From positions 1 to 64,000 of the forward strand of contig CACWNW010000004.1 of NCBI GenBank assembly GCA_902762305.1: a DNA stretch of 64,000 bases. Reading direction: 5' to 3'. This document shows positions 18,598 through 26,700 of the stretch, piece by piece. Numbering within the stretch: the stretch's first letter is position 1; each line of letters opens with the position of its first letter. The translations under genes were made by a program, and so were the position numbers. The notes beneath the pieces are model-generated. The model saw only the letters and a list, made by a program, of their open reading frames with translations. It had not been told where the DNA came from and did not search any database. Origin of the DNA: Fibrobacter succinogenes (GTDB lineage: Bacteria; Fibrobacterota; Fibrobacteria; Fibrobacterales; Fibrobacteraceae).

Positions 18598-18615
18598 TCA
18601 AAATTTTTGAAAATA

Positions 18616-18645
18616 ATTACAACGCACCTTGAGGTGCGCTGTAAT
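18616..18645 (+). terminator. Terminator after the FISUMP lipoprotein
   Basis: ATTAC-A-ACGCACC-TTGA-GGTGCGCT-GTAAT hairpin, followed by TGTTTTAT. Confidence 0.8.
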
Positions 18646-18711
18646 TGTTTTATCCTAAATGGAATTTTTCAGAAATTCCACACGAAAAGTTTTAACTAAA
18701 AAGGCAAAAAC

Positions 18712-18969
18712 ATGTCCAAGAACGTCAAGTCCAACAACAAGAACACCAAGAAATCCGCTTCCAAGTCCAAGAAGTCCACCCGCAATATCTATAAAATGGA
18801 CGCCGAGCCGCTTGATTCGGCCCTCGAACCCAACCTTGACATAGAGCAGTTCGACAAGATTGATTTTACCCAGTTCCATTTGGCGGACAAGGCCAATGCC
18901 GCTGTTGTAAACATCTTCCTGCAGTTTAATGCGGACCCGCTTTTCGTGAAGGCCGATGGGACTAACTGA
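18712..18969 (+). CDS. Small hypothetical protein with Lys/Ser-rich basic N-terminus
   Basis: 85 residues, family not recognised. The first 27 residues are strongly basic and low complexity (SKNVKSNNKNTKKS), and the remainder is acidic and amphipathic (LDIEQFDKIDFTQFHLAD). No signal peptide or membrane segment is visible. It is bounded upstream by a terminator and downstream by repeat-rich non-coding DNA, so it is monocistronic. The codon pattern and clean start after AAAAAGGC make it a likely real gene; no function is suggested. Confidence 0.6.
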   Translation: MSKNVKSNNKNTKKSASKSKKSTRNIYKMDAEPLDSALEPNLDIEQFDKIDFTQFHLADKANAAVVNIFLQFNADPLFVKADGTN

Positions 18970-19562
18970 TGCGACCGTTCGCGCTACACTCTGTTTTTTA
19001 TACTCTGGTATGCGCTCACTCTCGCCACCACGCCTCGTTGATACAAGGCGCTTGTGGCTCACACACGAGGCTTTCGCAGTACCCGCTTCGAAACGTTCCC
19101 GTGATAAACAGTCTTATTCCGGAGCCACTCTCGTGTTTTTTTGCGGAGAGAGGGCGTTTTGCAAAGCAAACACTTAAACGAAGTGAATGTTGTGAGCCAA
19201 AAGCGGCACTGCGCAAGCGTGCCGTGTTGGCGAGAGCGAGTGAGAAACCGGAGGTTTTTAAACCGAGACGACGAACGAGCGGTCTGTAAAAAGAGTGCGA
19301 AATGCCCCTCGAAGCAAACATTTTTACAAAGAGCGGTCTTGGACCCTATCCCCTATCGTTTCACTCCAGGGTCCAGGGTGACACCGGCATGAGAAGCCGG
19401 GGCGTTGCGGGGCGGCGAGCGCCCGCTAGAGAGGGTAGCGGAAGATGCGAGGAGATGGCGGCTCGAGGCCGCCATGACGTTCTTACTGCAGATGGGCCTC
19501 GATGCCGCTACGACGATGCAGCTGGAGCGAGGGGGAGGCTTCCCCCCTTGGGTATAATTTTC
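18970..19562. other. Repeat-rich region without a convincing gene
   Basis: About 590 bp between the small hypothetical gene and cimA. It holds a partial copy of the GAGAGCGAGTGAG...GACGAACGAGCGGTC repeat (19228-19286; fuller copies at 22733 and 50549), an inverted GCGACCGTTCGCGCTA fragment at its start, a GGCGGC-TCGA-GGCCGCC hairpin and a GGGGGAGG-CTT-CCCCCC hairpin next to the cimA promoter. Short open frames on both strands show no protein-like composition. Confidence 0.6.
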
Positions 19563-19570
19563 TATCTTTG
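19563..19570 (+). promoter_or_regulatory. TATCTTTG promoter box of cimA
   Basis: TATCTTTG ends only 5 bp before the ATG at 19576. If it is the -10 region, transcription would begin at about the start codon and the mRNA would be leaderless. An alternative TATAAT lies at 19553-19558. Confidence 0.45.
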
Positions 19571-19575
19571 TGCGC

Positions 19576-21297
19576 ATGAAAGTTTTTTTATACGACACCA
19601 CCCTCCGCGACGGTAACCAAGACCGCAAGATAAGCCTTTCTCTCGCCGACAAGTTGCAGATTGCGCGAATTCTTGACCATTTCGGTTTTGACTACATCGA
19701 AGGGGGCTGGCCCAATCCGAGCAACCCGACCGACGAGGAATTCTTCCAGAAGATCAAGGAAGTCAAGCTGAAGCACGCGAAGATTGCGGCTTTCGGTTCC
19801 ACGCGCCGCCCGAAGGTGCTGCCCGAGAAGGACCCGCTGCTGCAGGCGCTTGTGAAGTCGGGCGCTCCGGTCAAGACGATTTTTGGAAAGAGCTGGGATT
19901 TGCACGTCACGGACGTCATCCGCACGACGCTCGAGGAGAACCTCGACATGATCGAGTCTTCCATCGACTACCTCAAGGACCATTCCGAAGAGGTGATTTA
20001 CGATGCGGAACATTTCTTTGACGGTTACAAGGCGAACCCGGAATACGCTCTCGAGACGCTGAAGGCTGCTGAACGCGGCCGCGCGGACTTTATCGTGCTT
20101 TGCGACACGAACGGCGGCACGATGCCGTGGGAACTTGAGAAAATCGTGAAGGACGTGAAGAAGGTCGTTTCGACGCCTATCGGCATCCACGTGCATAACG
20201 ATGCGGGCCTCGGCGTGTGCAACAGCCTGTTTGCCGTGAAGAGCGGCGCTACCATGGTGCAGGGCGTGGTGAACGGTTACGGCGAGCGTTGCGGAAATGC
20301 GAACCTCACGACGATTGCTGCCGACCTGCATTTCAAGATGGGCGCGAAGTTTTTTGCCGCCAAAAAGATTGCTAGGCTCCGCCAGCTGAGCAGCAATGTG
20401 GACCAGATTGTGAACCTGCCGAGCGACGTGCATGCCCCGTACGTGGGCGATGCGGCGTTTGCGCACAAGGGCGGTGCCCATATCGACGGCGTGATGAAGG
20501 TCAGCCGTAGTTTCGAGCATATCGACCCGCACGAAGTCGGCAACGACCGCGTGTTCGTCACGAGCGACCAGGCGGGCGGTTCCCTCGTCGTGGAAAAGCT
20601 CAAGGCCATCAAGCCGGGCATCGACAAGAAGGACCCGGTGGTGGGCAAGCTCCTCACGCTCATCAAGGAACGCGAGAATGCCGGCTGGCACTTTGACAGT
20701 GCCGAGGCGAGCTTCAAGCTGCTCGTGTACCGCCACCTGGGCATGGTGCAGGAGCCGTTCAAGGTTTTGAACTACCGCGTCATTGAAGACAAGACCCCGC
20801 AGGGCGTGTCCGTTTCGCAGGCGACCGTCAAGCTCCAGATTGGCGACAAGATAAGCCATCAGGTGAGCGAGGGCGACGGCCCGGTGAACGCTCTCGACGC
20901 GGCTCTCCGCAAGGCCCTCCTGCCGTTCTTCCCGAACATGGCGAAGGTCAAACTCGACGACTACAAGGTGCGCGTGCTCGGGAGCAAGGTGGCTTCCGAC
21001 GCTACGGTGCGCGTGTGGACGACGTTTGGCGACGAGAAGGGCTATTGGAACGTGGTCGGTGTCTCGAGCAATATCATCGAGGCGAGCTGGATGGCGTTTG
21101 TCGACGGCCTTACCTACAAGATTCTTGTCGATAACAAGGTTATCGAGAGCGCGTACAAGCATATCGACGTGAAGCCGGTTGTCGCGAAGTCTGCCGTGAA
21201 GGAAGAAGAACCCGCTCCCGAGAAGGCCAAGAAGTTGAGTGCCCGCAAGGTGAGGAACCTTGCCGATATCACTCGCTCTGCGAAGAAGAGGAAGTAG
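19576..21297 (+). CDS. cimA: (R)-citramalate synthase
   Basis: 573 residues. A DRE-TIM-type barrel begins LYDTTLRDGNQ, with HVHNDAGLG (metal ligands) and GYGERCGNANL, followed by a LeuA-dimer-type allosteric domain (about residues 390-530) and a Lys-rich tail. Length and the PxxxEGGWPxSNPxD region fit CimA rather than the shorter 2-isopropylmalate synthase LeuA. It condenses pyruvate and acetyl-CoA to citramalate, the threonine-independent route to isoleucine; LeuC and LeuD encoded at 46-48 kb would then act on citramalate. hisD begins 3 bp after the stop. Confidence 0.9.
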   Translation: MKVFLYDTTLRDGNQDRKISLSLADKLQIARILDHFGFDYIEGGWPNPSNPTDEEFFQKIKEVKLKHAKIAAFGSTRRPKVLPEKDPLLQALVKSGAPVKTIFGKSWDLHVTDVIRTTLEENLDMIESSIDYLKDHSEEVIYDAEHFFDGYKANPEYALETLKAAERGRADFIVLCDTNGGTMPWELEKIVKDVKKVVSTPIGIHVHNDAGLGVCNSLFAVKSGATMVQGVVNGYGERCGNANLTTIAADLHFKMGAKFFAAKKIARLRQLSSNVDQIVNLPSDVHAPYVGDAAFAHKGGAHIDGVMKVSRSFEHIDPHEVGNDRVFVTSDQAGGSLVVEKLKAIKPGIDKKDPVVGKLLTLIKERENAGWHFDSAEASFKLLVYRHLGMVQEPFKVLNYRVIEDKTPQGVSVSQATVKLQIGDKISHQVSEGDGPVNALDAALRKALLPFFPNMAKVKLDDYKVRVLGSKVASDATVRVWTTFGDEKGYWNVVGVSSNIIEASWMAFVDGLTYKILVDNKVIESAYKHIDVKPVVAKSAVKEEEPAPEKAKKLSARKVRNLADITRSAKKRK

Positions 21298-21300
21298 TTT

Positions 21301-22590
21301 ATGAAGATTGTAAAGGTTACTCCGAAATCTGCTGAAATTGAACGCATCTGCGGGCGCGAAGTCGCCCCGAGCAAGGAAATTCACGACAAGGTGATGCAGA
21401 TCCTTGCCGACATCAAGCAGGGCGGCATCGCGAAGGCGACCGAATACGCCCAGAAGTTCGACGGCCTGAAGGGCAAGAACATCCGCGTGCCGGTATCGGC
21501 TATCGCAAAGTCTGCCGCCAAGTGCCCGAAGGAACTGCAGAAGGCCCTGAAGCAGGCCATCAAGAACGTGCGCGATTTTCACCAGAACCAGATGGAAGAA
21601 TCCTGGCTCATGGAAGGGAAGGACGGCGTGGTTCTTGGCCAGCGTATTCGTCCGATGAAGCGCGTGGGCCTCTATGTGCCGGGCGGTGCGGGCATCTACC
21701 CGAGCACCGTCATCATGAACGCGGTCCCGGCTCTCGTGGCCGGCGTGGAAGACATCGTGGTCGTGACTCCCATCAAGGGCGAAATCAACCGCGCTGTCGC
21801 ATTCGTGCTTCAGGAACTCGGCATTACCGAAGTTTACCACATCGGCGGCGCTCAGGCTATTGGCCTGCTTGCCTACGGCGCGAAGGATGCGAAGGGCAAG
21901 ACCGTCGTGGAACGCGTTGACAAGATTGTGGGCCCGGGCAACGTGTTTGCGGCCATCGCCAAGAAGGAAGTCTTCGGCGTCGTGGATATCGACATGGTGG
22001 CTGGTCCTTCCGAAGTGCTCGTGATGGCCGATAACACCTGCGATCCGGATTTTGTGGCTGCGGACTTGCTTAGCCAGGCGGAACACGGTTCCGGCTTCGA
22101 GGCGGCCATCTGCATTACCGACAACATGGAAACCGCCCAGATGATTAGCGCCTGCGTGGATATCCAGGTCGAAAATTCCCCGAAGCGCGAACTCCTCGAG
22201 AAGGTGCTCGGCAACTTCGGCCGCATCCTCCTGGTGAAGGACTGGTTCGACGGCGTGGAAATCGCGAACCGCATCGCTCCGGAACATCTGGAAGTGATGA
22301 CCAGCGAAGCCGAATCCATGGCTGCGCAGATTGAGAATGCGGGCGCCGTATTTATCGGCCCGTGGTCCTCTGAGCCGGTGGGTGACTACTTTGCAGGCCC
22401 CAACCACGTGCTGCCTACGAACGGTACGGGCCGCTTCTTCAGCCCGCTCGGCGTGTACGACTTTCTGAAGCGCATGAGCATCATCCGCTACAGCGAAAAG
22501 GCCATCAAGAAGAACGCGAAGGCGATTGCCGCCGTCGCGAACGAAGAAGGCTTTATCCACCACGCTGCCGCGGTTCTCAAGCGTCTCTAA
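21301..22590 (+). CDS. hisD: Histidinol dehydrogenase
   Basis: 429 residues, standard length. Recognised by RVGLYVPGGAGIYPSTVIMN, GGAQAIGLLAYG, GPGNVF, the zinc-site region DLLSQAEHGSG and IAPEHLEVM. It catalyses the last two oxidation steps of histidine synthesis in the cytosol and is normally a zinc-dependent homodimer. It follows cimA by 3 bp and is therefore co-transcribed with it, an amino-acid operon that mixes two pathways. An imperfect terminator lies about 100 bp downstream. Confidence 0.96.
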   Translation: MKIVKVTPKSAEIERICGREVAPSKEIHDKVMQILADIKQGGIAKATEYAQKFDGLKGKNIRVPVSAIAKSAAKCPKELQKALKQAIKNVRDFHQNQMEESWLMEGKDGVVLGQRIRPMKRVGLYVPGGAGIYPSTVIMNAVPALVAGVEDIVVVTPIKGEINRAVAFVLQELGITEVYHIGGAQAIGLLAYGAKDAKGKTVVERVDKIVGPGNVFAAIAKKEVFGVVDIDMVAGPSEVLVMADNTCDPDFVAADLLSQAEHGSGFEAAICITDNMETAQMISACVDIQVENSPKRELLEKVLGNFGRILLVKDWFDGVEIANRIAPEHLEVMTSEAESMAAQIENAGAVFIGPWSSEPVGDYFAGPNHVLPTNGTGRFFSPLGVYDFLKRMSIIRYSEKAIKKNAKAIAAVANEEGFIHHAAAVLKRL

Positions 22591-22629
22591 TGTCGTGCGC
22601 ATCTCGCGCGTGCATCTCGCGAGCACCTG

Positions 22630-22671
22630 TAGTGTCATTCTGGAGGCCTCAAAGAGGCCGATTGAATCTAA
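22630..22671 (+). repeat. TGTCATTCTGGAGG dispersed repeat
   Basis: TGTCATTCTGGAGGCC followed by a short stem and GATTGAATC, the same plan as 47946-47982. Two copies in the window, both in intergenic DNA after biosynthetic genes. Confidence 0.6.
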
Positions 22672-22688
22672 AGAATAAGTACAAATTA

Positions 22689-22714
22689 AAAGGCTCCTCC
22701 GGGAACCTTTTTTA
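22689..22714 (+). terminator. Terminator of the cimA-hisD operon
   Basis: AAAAGGCTCC-TCC-GGGAACC followed by TTTTTT; the stem has small mismatches. Confidence 0.65.
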
Positions 22715-22732
22715 TATGCGATAAACGCGTCT

Positions 22733-22848
22733 TTAGCGCGAACGGTTATCGCTGTGAGCAACAAAGCCCCAGTTATTAAACTGGGGCGGTTGCGAGAGCG
22801 AGTGAGGAACCGGAGGTTTCAATACCCTAGACGACGAACGAGCGGTCG
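22733..22848. repeat. Long dispersed repeat with CCCCAGTT hairpin, copy A
   Basis: Begins with AGCGCGAACGGTTATCGC, then AGCAACAAAGCCCCAGTT-ATTA-AACTGGGGCGG, then GAGAGCGAGTGAGGAACCGG and ends GACGAACGAGCGGTC. Copy B is at 50549-50662; a partial copy is at 19228-19286. It ends next to the alr stop codon. Confidence 0.8.
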
Positions 22849-22849
22849 C

Positions 22850-24073
22850 TTACCTCAACGGGTATTCCTTATAGTCCTGCACGCCGAATTCCTGCTTCAA
22901 GTAATCCCAGCGCACCAGGCGGTTCTTCCAGAAGTACTTGCGGTACAGGCGGCGTGCCACACGGCTTGTTAATTCGTACGGAATCGTGTGGTGGTCGTCG
23001 GCAACGCTTTCCATCGAGATGCGGAAGTCCAGTTCGCCGTTCACTACGTCGACTGTCTCTCCGACCTGCACGTCGGGGATGTGGCTCACGTCGACCATCG
23101 TCGCGTCCATGCAGACGCGTCCGAGAATCGGACAAATCTGGTTACGGATCATCACGAAGCCCTTGTTGTATTCGCCACGCAGGTAACCGTCGCCGTAACC
23201 GATGGCGATGGTGGCGATGCGCGTGGGCTGCTGAGCCATCCAGTAGCCACCGTAGCTCACCGTCTCGCCGGGCTTCACATCGTGAATGTGGCGGATGGTG
23301 CTCTTGATTTTCATGACAGGCTTGATGGGCCACGGGGAAGGTGCTGCACCCATGCAGTTGTAACCATAGAGGGCGAGGCCCGGGCGGACCATGTCGAAGT
23401 GGCTCTCGGGGTGCGTGAGCGTGCCTGCGGAGCTACTGCAGTGGCAGATTTCGGGGCGGAGGCCTTCGGCTTCGAGCACGTCTACGAGTCGCGTGAATCG
23501 CTGGATTTGAATTTCCGTCTTCGGGTTCCCCGGCATGTCGGCTGTGGCGAGGTGCGTGAACATGCCTTCGAAATGCAGGGACTTGAGGGAGAGCGCCGCG
23601 CGGATGTTGTTGAAGTCTTCGGCATCGAAACCGTAGCGGTTCATGCCGGTATCAATTGCGAGGTGCGCCTTGCAGGTCGTTCCCGTTTCGCGCAGGAACT
23701 GGTCGAACGCCATTGCGGTACGGATGTCCGTGATGGCGGCTGTAAGCTGGAATTCCACGAAGTAGGCGAAGTCTGCCGGAGTGCATGGGCCGAGCACGAG
23801 AATCGGCAGGTCCATGCCGTACTGGCGAAGCAGCATGCCTTCGCTGATGTGGGCTACACCCAGGTAGTCCGCGCCGCCGAACTTCGCGGCAAACGAGCAG
23901 GCGAGGCTCCCGTGCCCGTAGGAGTCGGCCTTCACCGGCAAGAGGATCTTCGTGTTCGCCGGAATCTGGCTGCGGATAAATTGGATGTTGTTGCAGAGGG
24001 CGTCCAGGTTGATTTCAATCCAGTTCGGGCGTGCGATCTTGTTCAAGTCGGGAGGGGTAGGTAAAAGCTTCAT
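22850..24073 (-). CDS. alr: Alanine racemase
   Basis: 407 residues. The pyridoxal-phosphate Lys48 is in LLPVKADSYGHG (usual form VKANAYGHG). The second catalytic residue, a Tyr from the other subunit, lies in VSYGGYW, and RVCMDATMVDVS is the typical C-terminal domain motif. It makes D-alanine for peptidoglycan. I chose the ATG at 24073; a longer frame extends upstream but the family begins here. A TATATTTT box lies on the minus strand at 24088-24081, which would give a very short leader. The C-terminus is about 35 residues longer than in compact Alr proteins. Confidence 0.93.
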   Translation of the reverse strand: MKLLPTPPDLNKIARPNWIEINLDALCNNIQFIRSQIPANTKILLPVKADSYGHGSLACSFAAKFGGADYLGVAHISEGMLLRQYGMDLPILVLGPCTPADFAYFVEFQLTAAITDIRTAMAFDQFLRETGTTCKAHLAIDTGMNRYGFDAEDFNNIRAALSLKSLHFEGMFTHLATADMPGNPKTEIQIQRFTRLVDVLEAEGLRPEICHCSSSAGTLTHPESHFDMVRPGLALYGYNCMGAAPSPWPIKPVMKIKSTIRHIHDVKPGETVSYGGYWMAQQPTRIATIAIGYGDGYLRGEYNKGFVMIRNQICPILGRVCMDATMVDVSHIPDVQVGETVDVVNGELDFRISMESVADDHHTIPYELTSRVARRLYRKYFWKNRLVRWDYLKQEFGVQDYKEYPLR

Positions 24074-24642
24074 AGTGAGTAAAATATAACAAACAGCTGT
24101 GTCTACGGCCCACAACAGGCCTGGTTGGGCGCTCCCGAGCCCCTTAAATAATCGGAAAAGTAAACAAAAAGTGCGTCTAATATGGAATAGATTTACTTGG
24201 GCTAATTTTTTGTAAAGTTTGGTGCCTTAAACAATTTGAAAAAATGCGCGCAACCCTTGTGTTTATTGGTACTGCCATTTTATGTCGGAGTTTACAATTG
24301 TAATGTTGAAAATTTGTTTACTCGTTTGGGTGATTTCGTTCCGATTTTTCTTTGTAGTTTAAAATTCAGAGAGAACAATTTGTCTTAAACTTGAGTGAAG
24401 GAACGAGCTTAGGACAGGTGTTGTGGATAAAGTAATTCCTTCGATGATTGTCGTCTAAAATTCCCGAACATTGTTGCATTGAGTGCAGGGCTTAACTGCT
24501 AAGCCCCGTTCACGAGAGTTGCTTTTTGCAAAAAACAAACCTTGACCGCAAGGTTATTGGTCCCCTTTTACCCCCAGAAAAAATACTCCCAGAAACAAAA
24601 CATAAACCATCAATTCCCTCGAAAGAGGGGGAGGATAAAATC
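24074..24642 (+). promoter_or_regulatory. Long intergenic leader before the AgmX-like gene
   Basis: 570 bp with no convincing gene. Close to the downstream start it has three perfect hairpins: GGGCTTA-N5-TAAGCCC (24488-24506), AACCTTG-ACCG-CAAGGTT (24538-24555) and CCCTC-GAAA-GAGGG (24616-24629). The last, with a GNRA tetraloop, abuts the Shine-Dalgarno GGGGGAGGA. This may control translation; no known riboswitch was recognised. Confidence 0.4.
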
Positions 24643-25599
24643 ATGAAACCGATCAAAAAAACACCAAAAGAAACCGATGCACTCGTGGTTTCGCTCATGC
24701 CCGATTCCGACGAGAAACTGAGGAACATTACAGGAGTTTCTCTGCTCGTCGCTCTTGCGCTGAGTTTCTGGGCCACGACATATGAGGTTGTTATCAACGA
24801 TATGATGTTTGAGAAAACCTCCAGTTTGGAAATCGAAACAAAGATTGAAATCGCTGATAAGAAAGAAGAGAAAAAGCAGGAAAAGAAACAGGATAAGAAA
24901 CCGAAAGACATCGCAAAAAAGAACAACAGGCCCGGCGGTGGCAAGCCCAAGAATCATGGGAAACCGAACGCGCCCAAGACAAGGGGCGTCCTTAAGGAAC
25001 TCGCGTCAATGACCAAGAACGCGTCAGCTTCGGCATACAACCTCATGAACGACCAGAAGTTCGCGAGAGACATAGATAAAATCCTCAAGAACACGAACGG
25101 CTTGCAGACTACGGGAAAGACGCATATTGGCGTGAGGGCCGGAAAGGTCGATGGAGCCTTTAACGAGGAAGTCGCCTCTGGGGGTGGCGGCGGAATCGGA
25201 GGAGCCTTCGGAAACCTGTTCGGCGGCTCGGGTGGTGGAATCAATACGAAGTCCATGAAGGGAAATATGAAGACCCCTTCCGTGCGCGATATCGACATGG
25301 GTGCAGGGAACTCCTCGCGTTCTGCATCCGATATCATGAAGGTCGTGCGCACACGTACACCCGGGCTACGCCATATCTACAATAAGTACCTGAAGAAAAA
25401 ACCGGGCCTGGAAGGCAAGGTGACGCTCAAGTTCACGATTGCCCCGGGCGGCGAGGTCATCAGCATCGCGGTAGCCTCTTCCACCACGGGTCATGGCGAA
25501 TTTGACGACGAAATCAAGAATGCAGTCGGTCGCTGGACTTTCAGCAAGGTCAAATCCGGAAATACTACGGTGACCATACCTTTCACGTTCACCGAGTAA
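24643..25599 (+). CDS. AgmX/PglI C-terminal domain (TonB-like) membrane protein
   Basis: 318 residues from the ATG after GGAGGATAAAATC. A short cytoplasmic N-terminus, one membrane helix (about residues 30-48), a Lys/Glu-rich then Gly-rich periplasmic linker (residues 60-215), and a C-terminal domain of about 95 residues with LRHIYNKYLKKKPGLEGKV and TLKFTIAPGGEVISIAVA. This TonB-like fold is known as the AgmX/PglI C-terminal domain, seen in myxobacterial gliding and adventurous-motility proteins and elsewhere in cell-envelope energy-transducing complexes. No ExbB/ExbD genes are adjacent. Monocistronic, with its own terminator. Confidence 0.8.
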   Translation: MKPIKKTPKETDALVVSLMPDSDEKLRNITGVSLLVALALSFWATTYEVVINDMMFEKTSSLEIETKIEIADKKEEKKQEKKQDKKPKDIAKKNNRPGGGKPKNHGKPNAPKTRGVLKELASMTKNASASAYNLMNDQKFARDIDKILKNTNGLQTTGKTHIGVRAGKVDGAFNEEVASGGGGGIGGAFGNLFGGSGGGINTKSMKGNMKTPSVRDIDMGAGNSSRSASDIMKVVRTRTPGLRHIYNKYLKKKPGLEGKVTLKFTIAPGGEVISIAVASSTTGHGEFDDEIKNAVGRWTFSKVKSGNTTVTIPFTFTE

Positions 25600-25624
25600 A
25601 ACCCTAAAATCCTGTAAATGATAC

Positions 25625-25662
25625 CATTCCGGTGGCCATACGGCTGCCGGAATTCCTTTTTT
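25625..25662 (+). terminator. Terminator after the AgmX-like gene
   Basis: ATTCCGG-TGGC-CATACG-GCTG-CCGGAAT hairpin followed by TCCTTTTTT. Confidence 0.75.
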
Positions 25663-25744
25663 CCTTGTGGAATAGGCCTACGCATTTGTGGATGCCAAAA
25701 AAATATATAGATTATCTGGAAAAATTTCTGGTAGAGGTTAGGTT

Positions 25745-26587
25745 ATGCTAAAAGCGAAACATGGATTTTCTTTTGTTGCGGCTGTTTTCGTTCTGCTGCT
25801 TGTCGCCTGCGGCGATGACGATAGCGATTTTGCGACTCGCCCGTCGGAAGGTTCGTCCTCCAGCGTCACACCGAAGTCGAGCGATAGCGAGACAAGTGTG
25901 TCCAGCAGCAGTTCAGTGACTGGAAGAACATCGTGCGATGTGAACACTGATAAGAACTGCTTTATGGATTCCCGCGACGGTCGGACTTACAAGACGGTCT
26001 CCATCGGCACTCAGACTTGGATGGCGGAGAACCTCAACTACGCATACACTGGTGTACCCTATAAAGTTTATAGCTATACCTCTGATTCCACCAGTTGGTG
26101 CAACAATGACGCCGCAAACAACTGCTCCAAGTACGGCCGCCTTTATACATGGGCTGCAGCGATGGACAGCGTGGGCACATGGAGCACGAACGGCAAGGGC
26201 TGCGGCTATAAGAAGACATGCTCTCCGACTTATCCTGTTCGCGGTGTTTGCCCAGAGGGCTGGCATCTGCCAACAAAAGCGGAATTCGAAACTTTGTTCA
26301 CTGCAGTCGGCGGTCAATCAACCGCAGGGAAGGTGCTCAAGTCCACATCCGGATGGAATAGTGGTGGCAATGGCTCGGATGCCTTCGCCTTCTCCGCGCT
26401 CCCTGCCGGCCACAGGGACTACTACGGGAATTACAACAGCGAGGGCGACTACGCGCTCTTCTGGAGTTCTACAGAGAGCAATAGCGACGACGCGTACAGC
26501 ATGTACTTGTTCTATAGCGTCGGCGATGCGTGCCTGGACTACGACGGCAAGTTCACCGGATTTTCTGTTCGTTGCCTCAAGGACTAG
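25745..26587 (+). CDS. FISUMP-domain lipoprotein
   Basis: 280 residues. The signal peptide ends in lipobox LLVAC, followed by GDDDSD and a Ser-rich linker (residues 33-60), then a complete Fibrobacter succinogenes major paralogous domain: DSRDGRTYKTVSIGTQTWMA, CSKYGRLYTWAAAMD, GVCPEGWHLPTKAEFE, LPAGHRDY, WSSTESN and the terminal GFSVRCLKD. These domains form large paralogous families of predicted outer-surface lipoproteins in Fibrobacter; their function is unknown. The linker shares 22 identical bases (CAGCGTCACACCGAAGTCGA and the next two) with the linker of the frameshifted lipoprotein at 17.6 kb, hinting at exchange between linkers. Confidence 0.88.
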   Translation: MLKAKHGFSFVAAVFVLLLVACGDDDSDFATRPSEGSSSSVTPKSSDSETSVSSSSSVTGRTSCDVNTDKNCFMDSRDGRTYKTVSIGTQTWMAENLNYAYTGVPYKVYSYTSDSTSWCNNDAANNCSKYGRLYTWAAAMDSVGTWSTNGKGCGYKKTCSPTYPVRGVCPEGWHLPTKAEFETLFTAVGGQSTAGKVLKSTSGWNSGGNGSDAFAFSALPAGHRDYYGNYNSEGDYALFWSSTESNSDDAYSMYLFYSVGDACLDYDGKFTGFSVRCLKD

Positions 26588-26642
26588 TAGTGAGGCGAGT
26601 GCAGTAGTCCCTCTTCGATTTTTTTTGAGCGGGTCCCTGTTC

Positions 26643-26671
26643 TTGCGTTTGTTTCTCCTTTTTGCTATATT
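26643..26671 (+). promoter_or_regulatory. Promoter of the M29 aminopeptidase gene
   Basis: TTGCGT (26643-26648) and TATATT (26666-26671) with a 17-bp spacer, 30 bp before the start codon. The initiation site is GGAGAATTTAAAATG. Confidence 0.7.
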
Positions 26672-26700
26672 CTCATGCGGAATAAAATGGAGAATTTAAA

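Noticed and set aside
18970-19562. Structured RNA gene (tmRNA, RNase P or riboswitch) upstream of cimA
   Set aside because: Several hairpins exist but none of the conserved cores of those RNAs could be found; the hairpins belong to dispersed repeats.
19588-22764. 1058-codon antisense frame across cimA and hisD
   Set aside because: Both sense-strand genes are full-length and recognised; the antisense product is His/Arg/Ala-rich shadow sequence.
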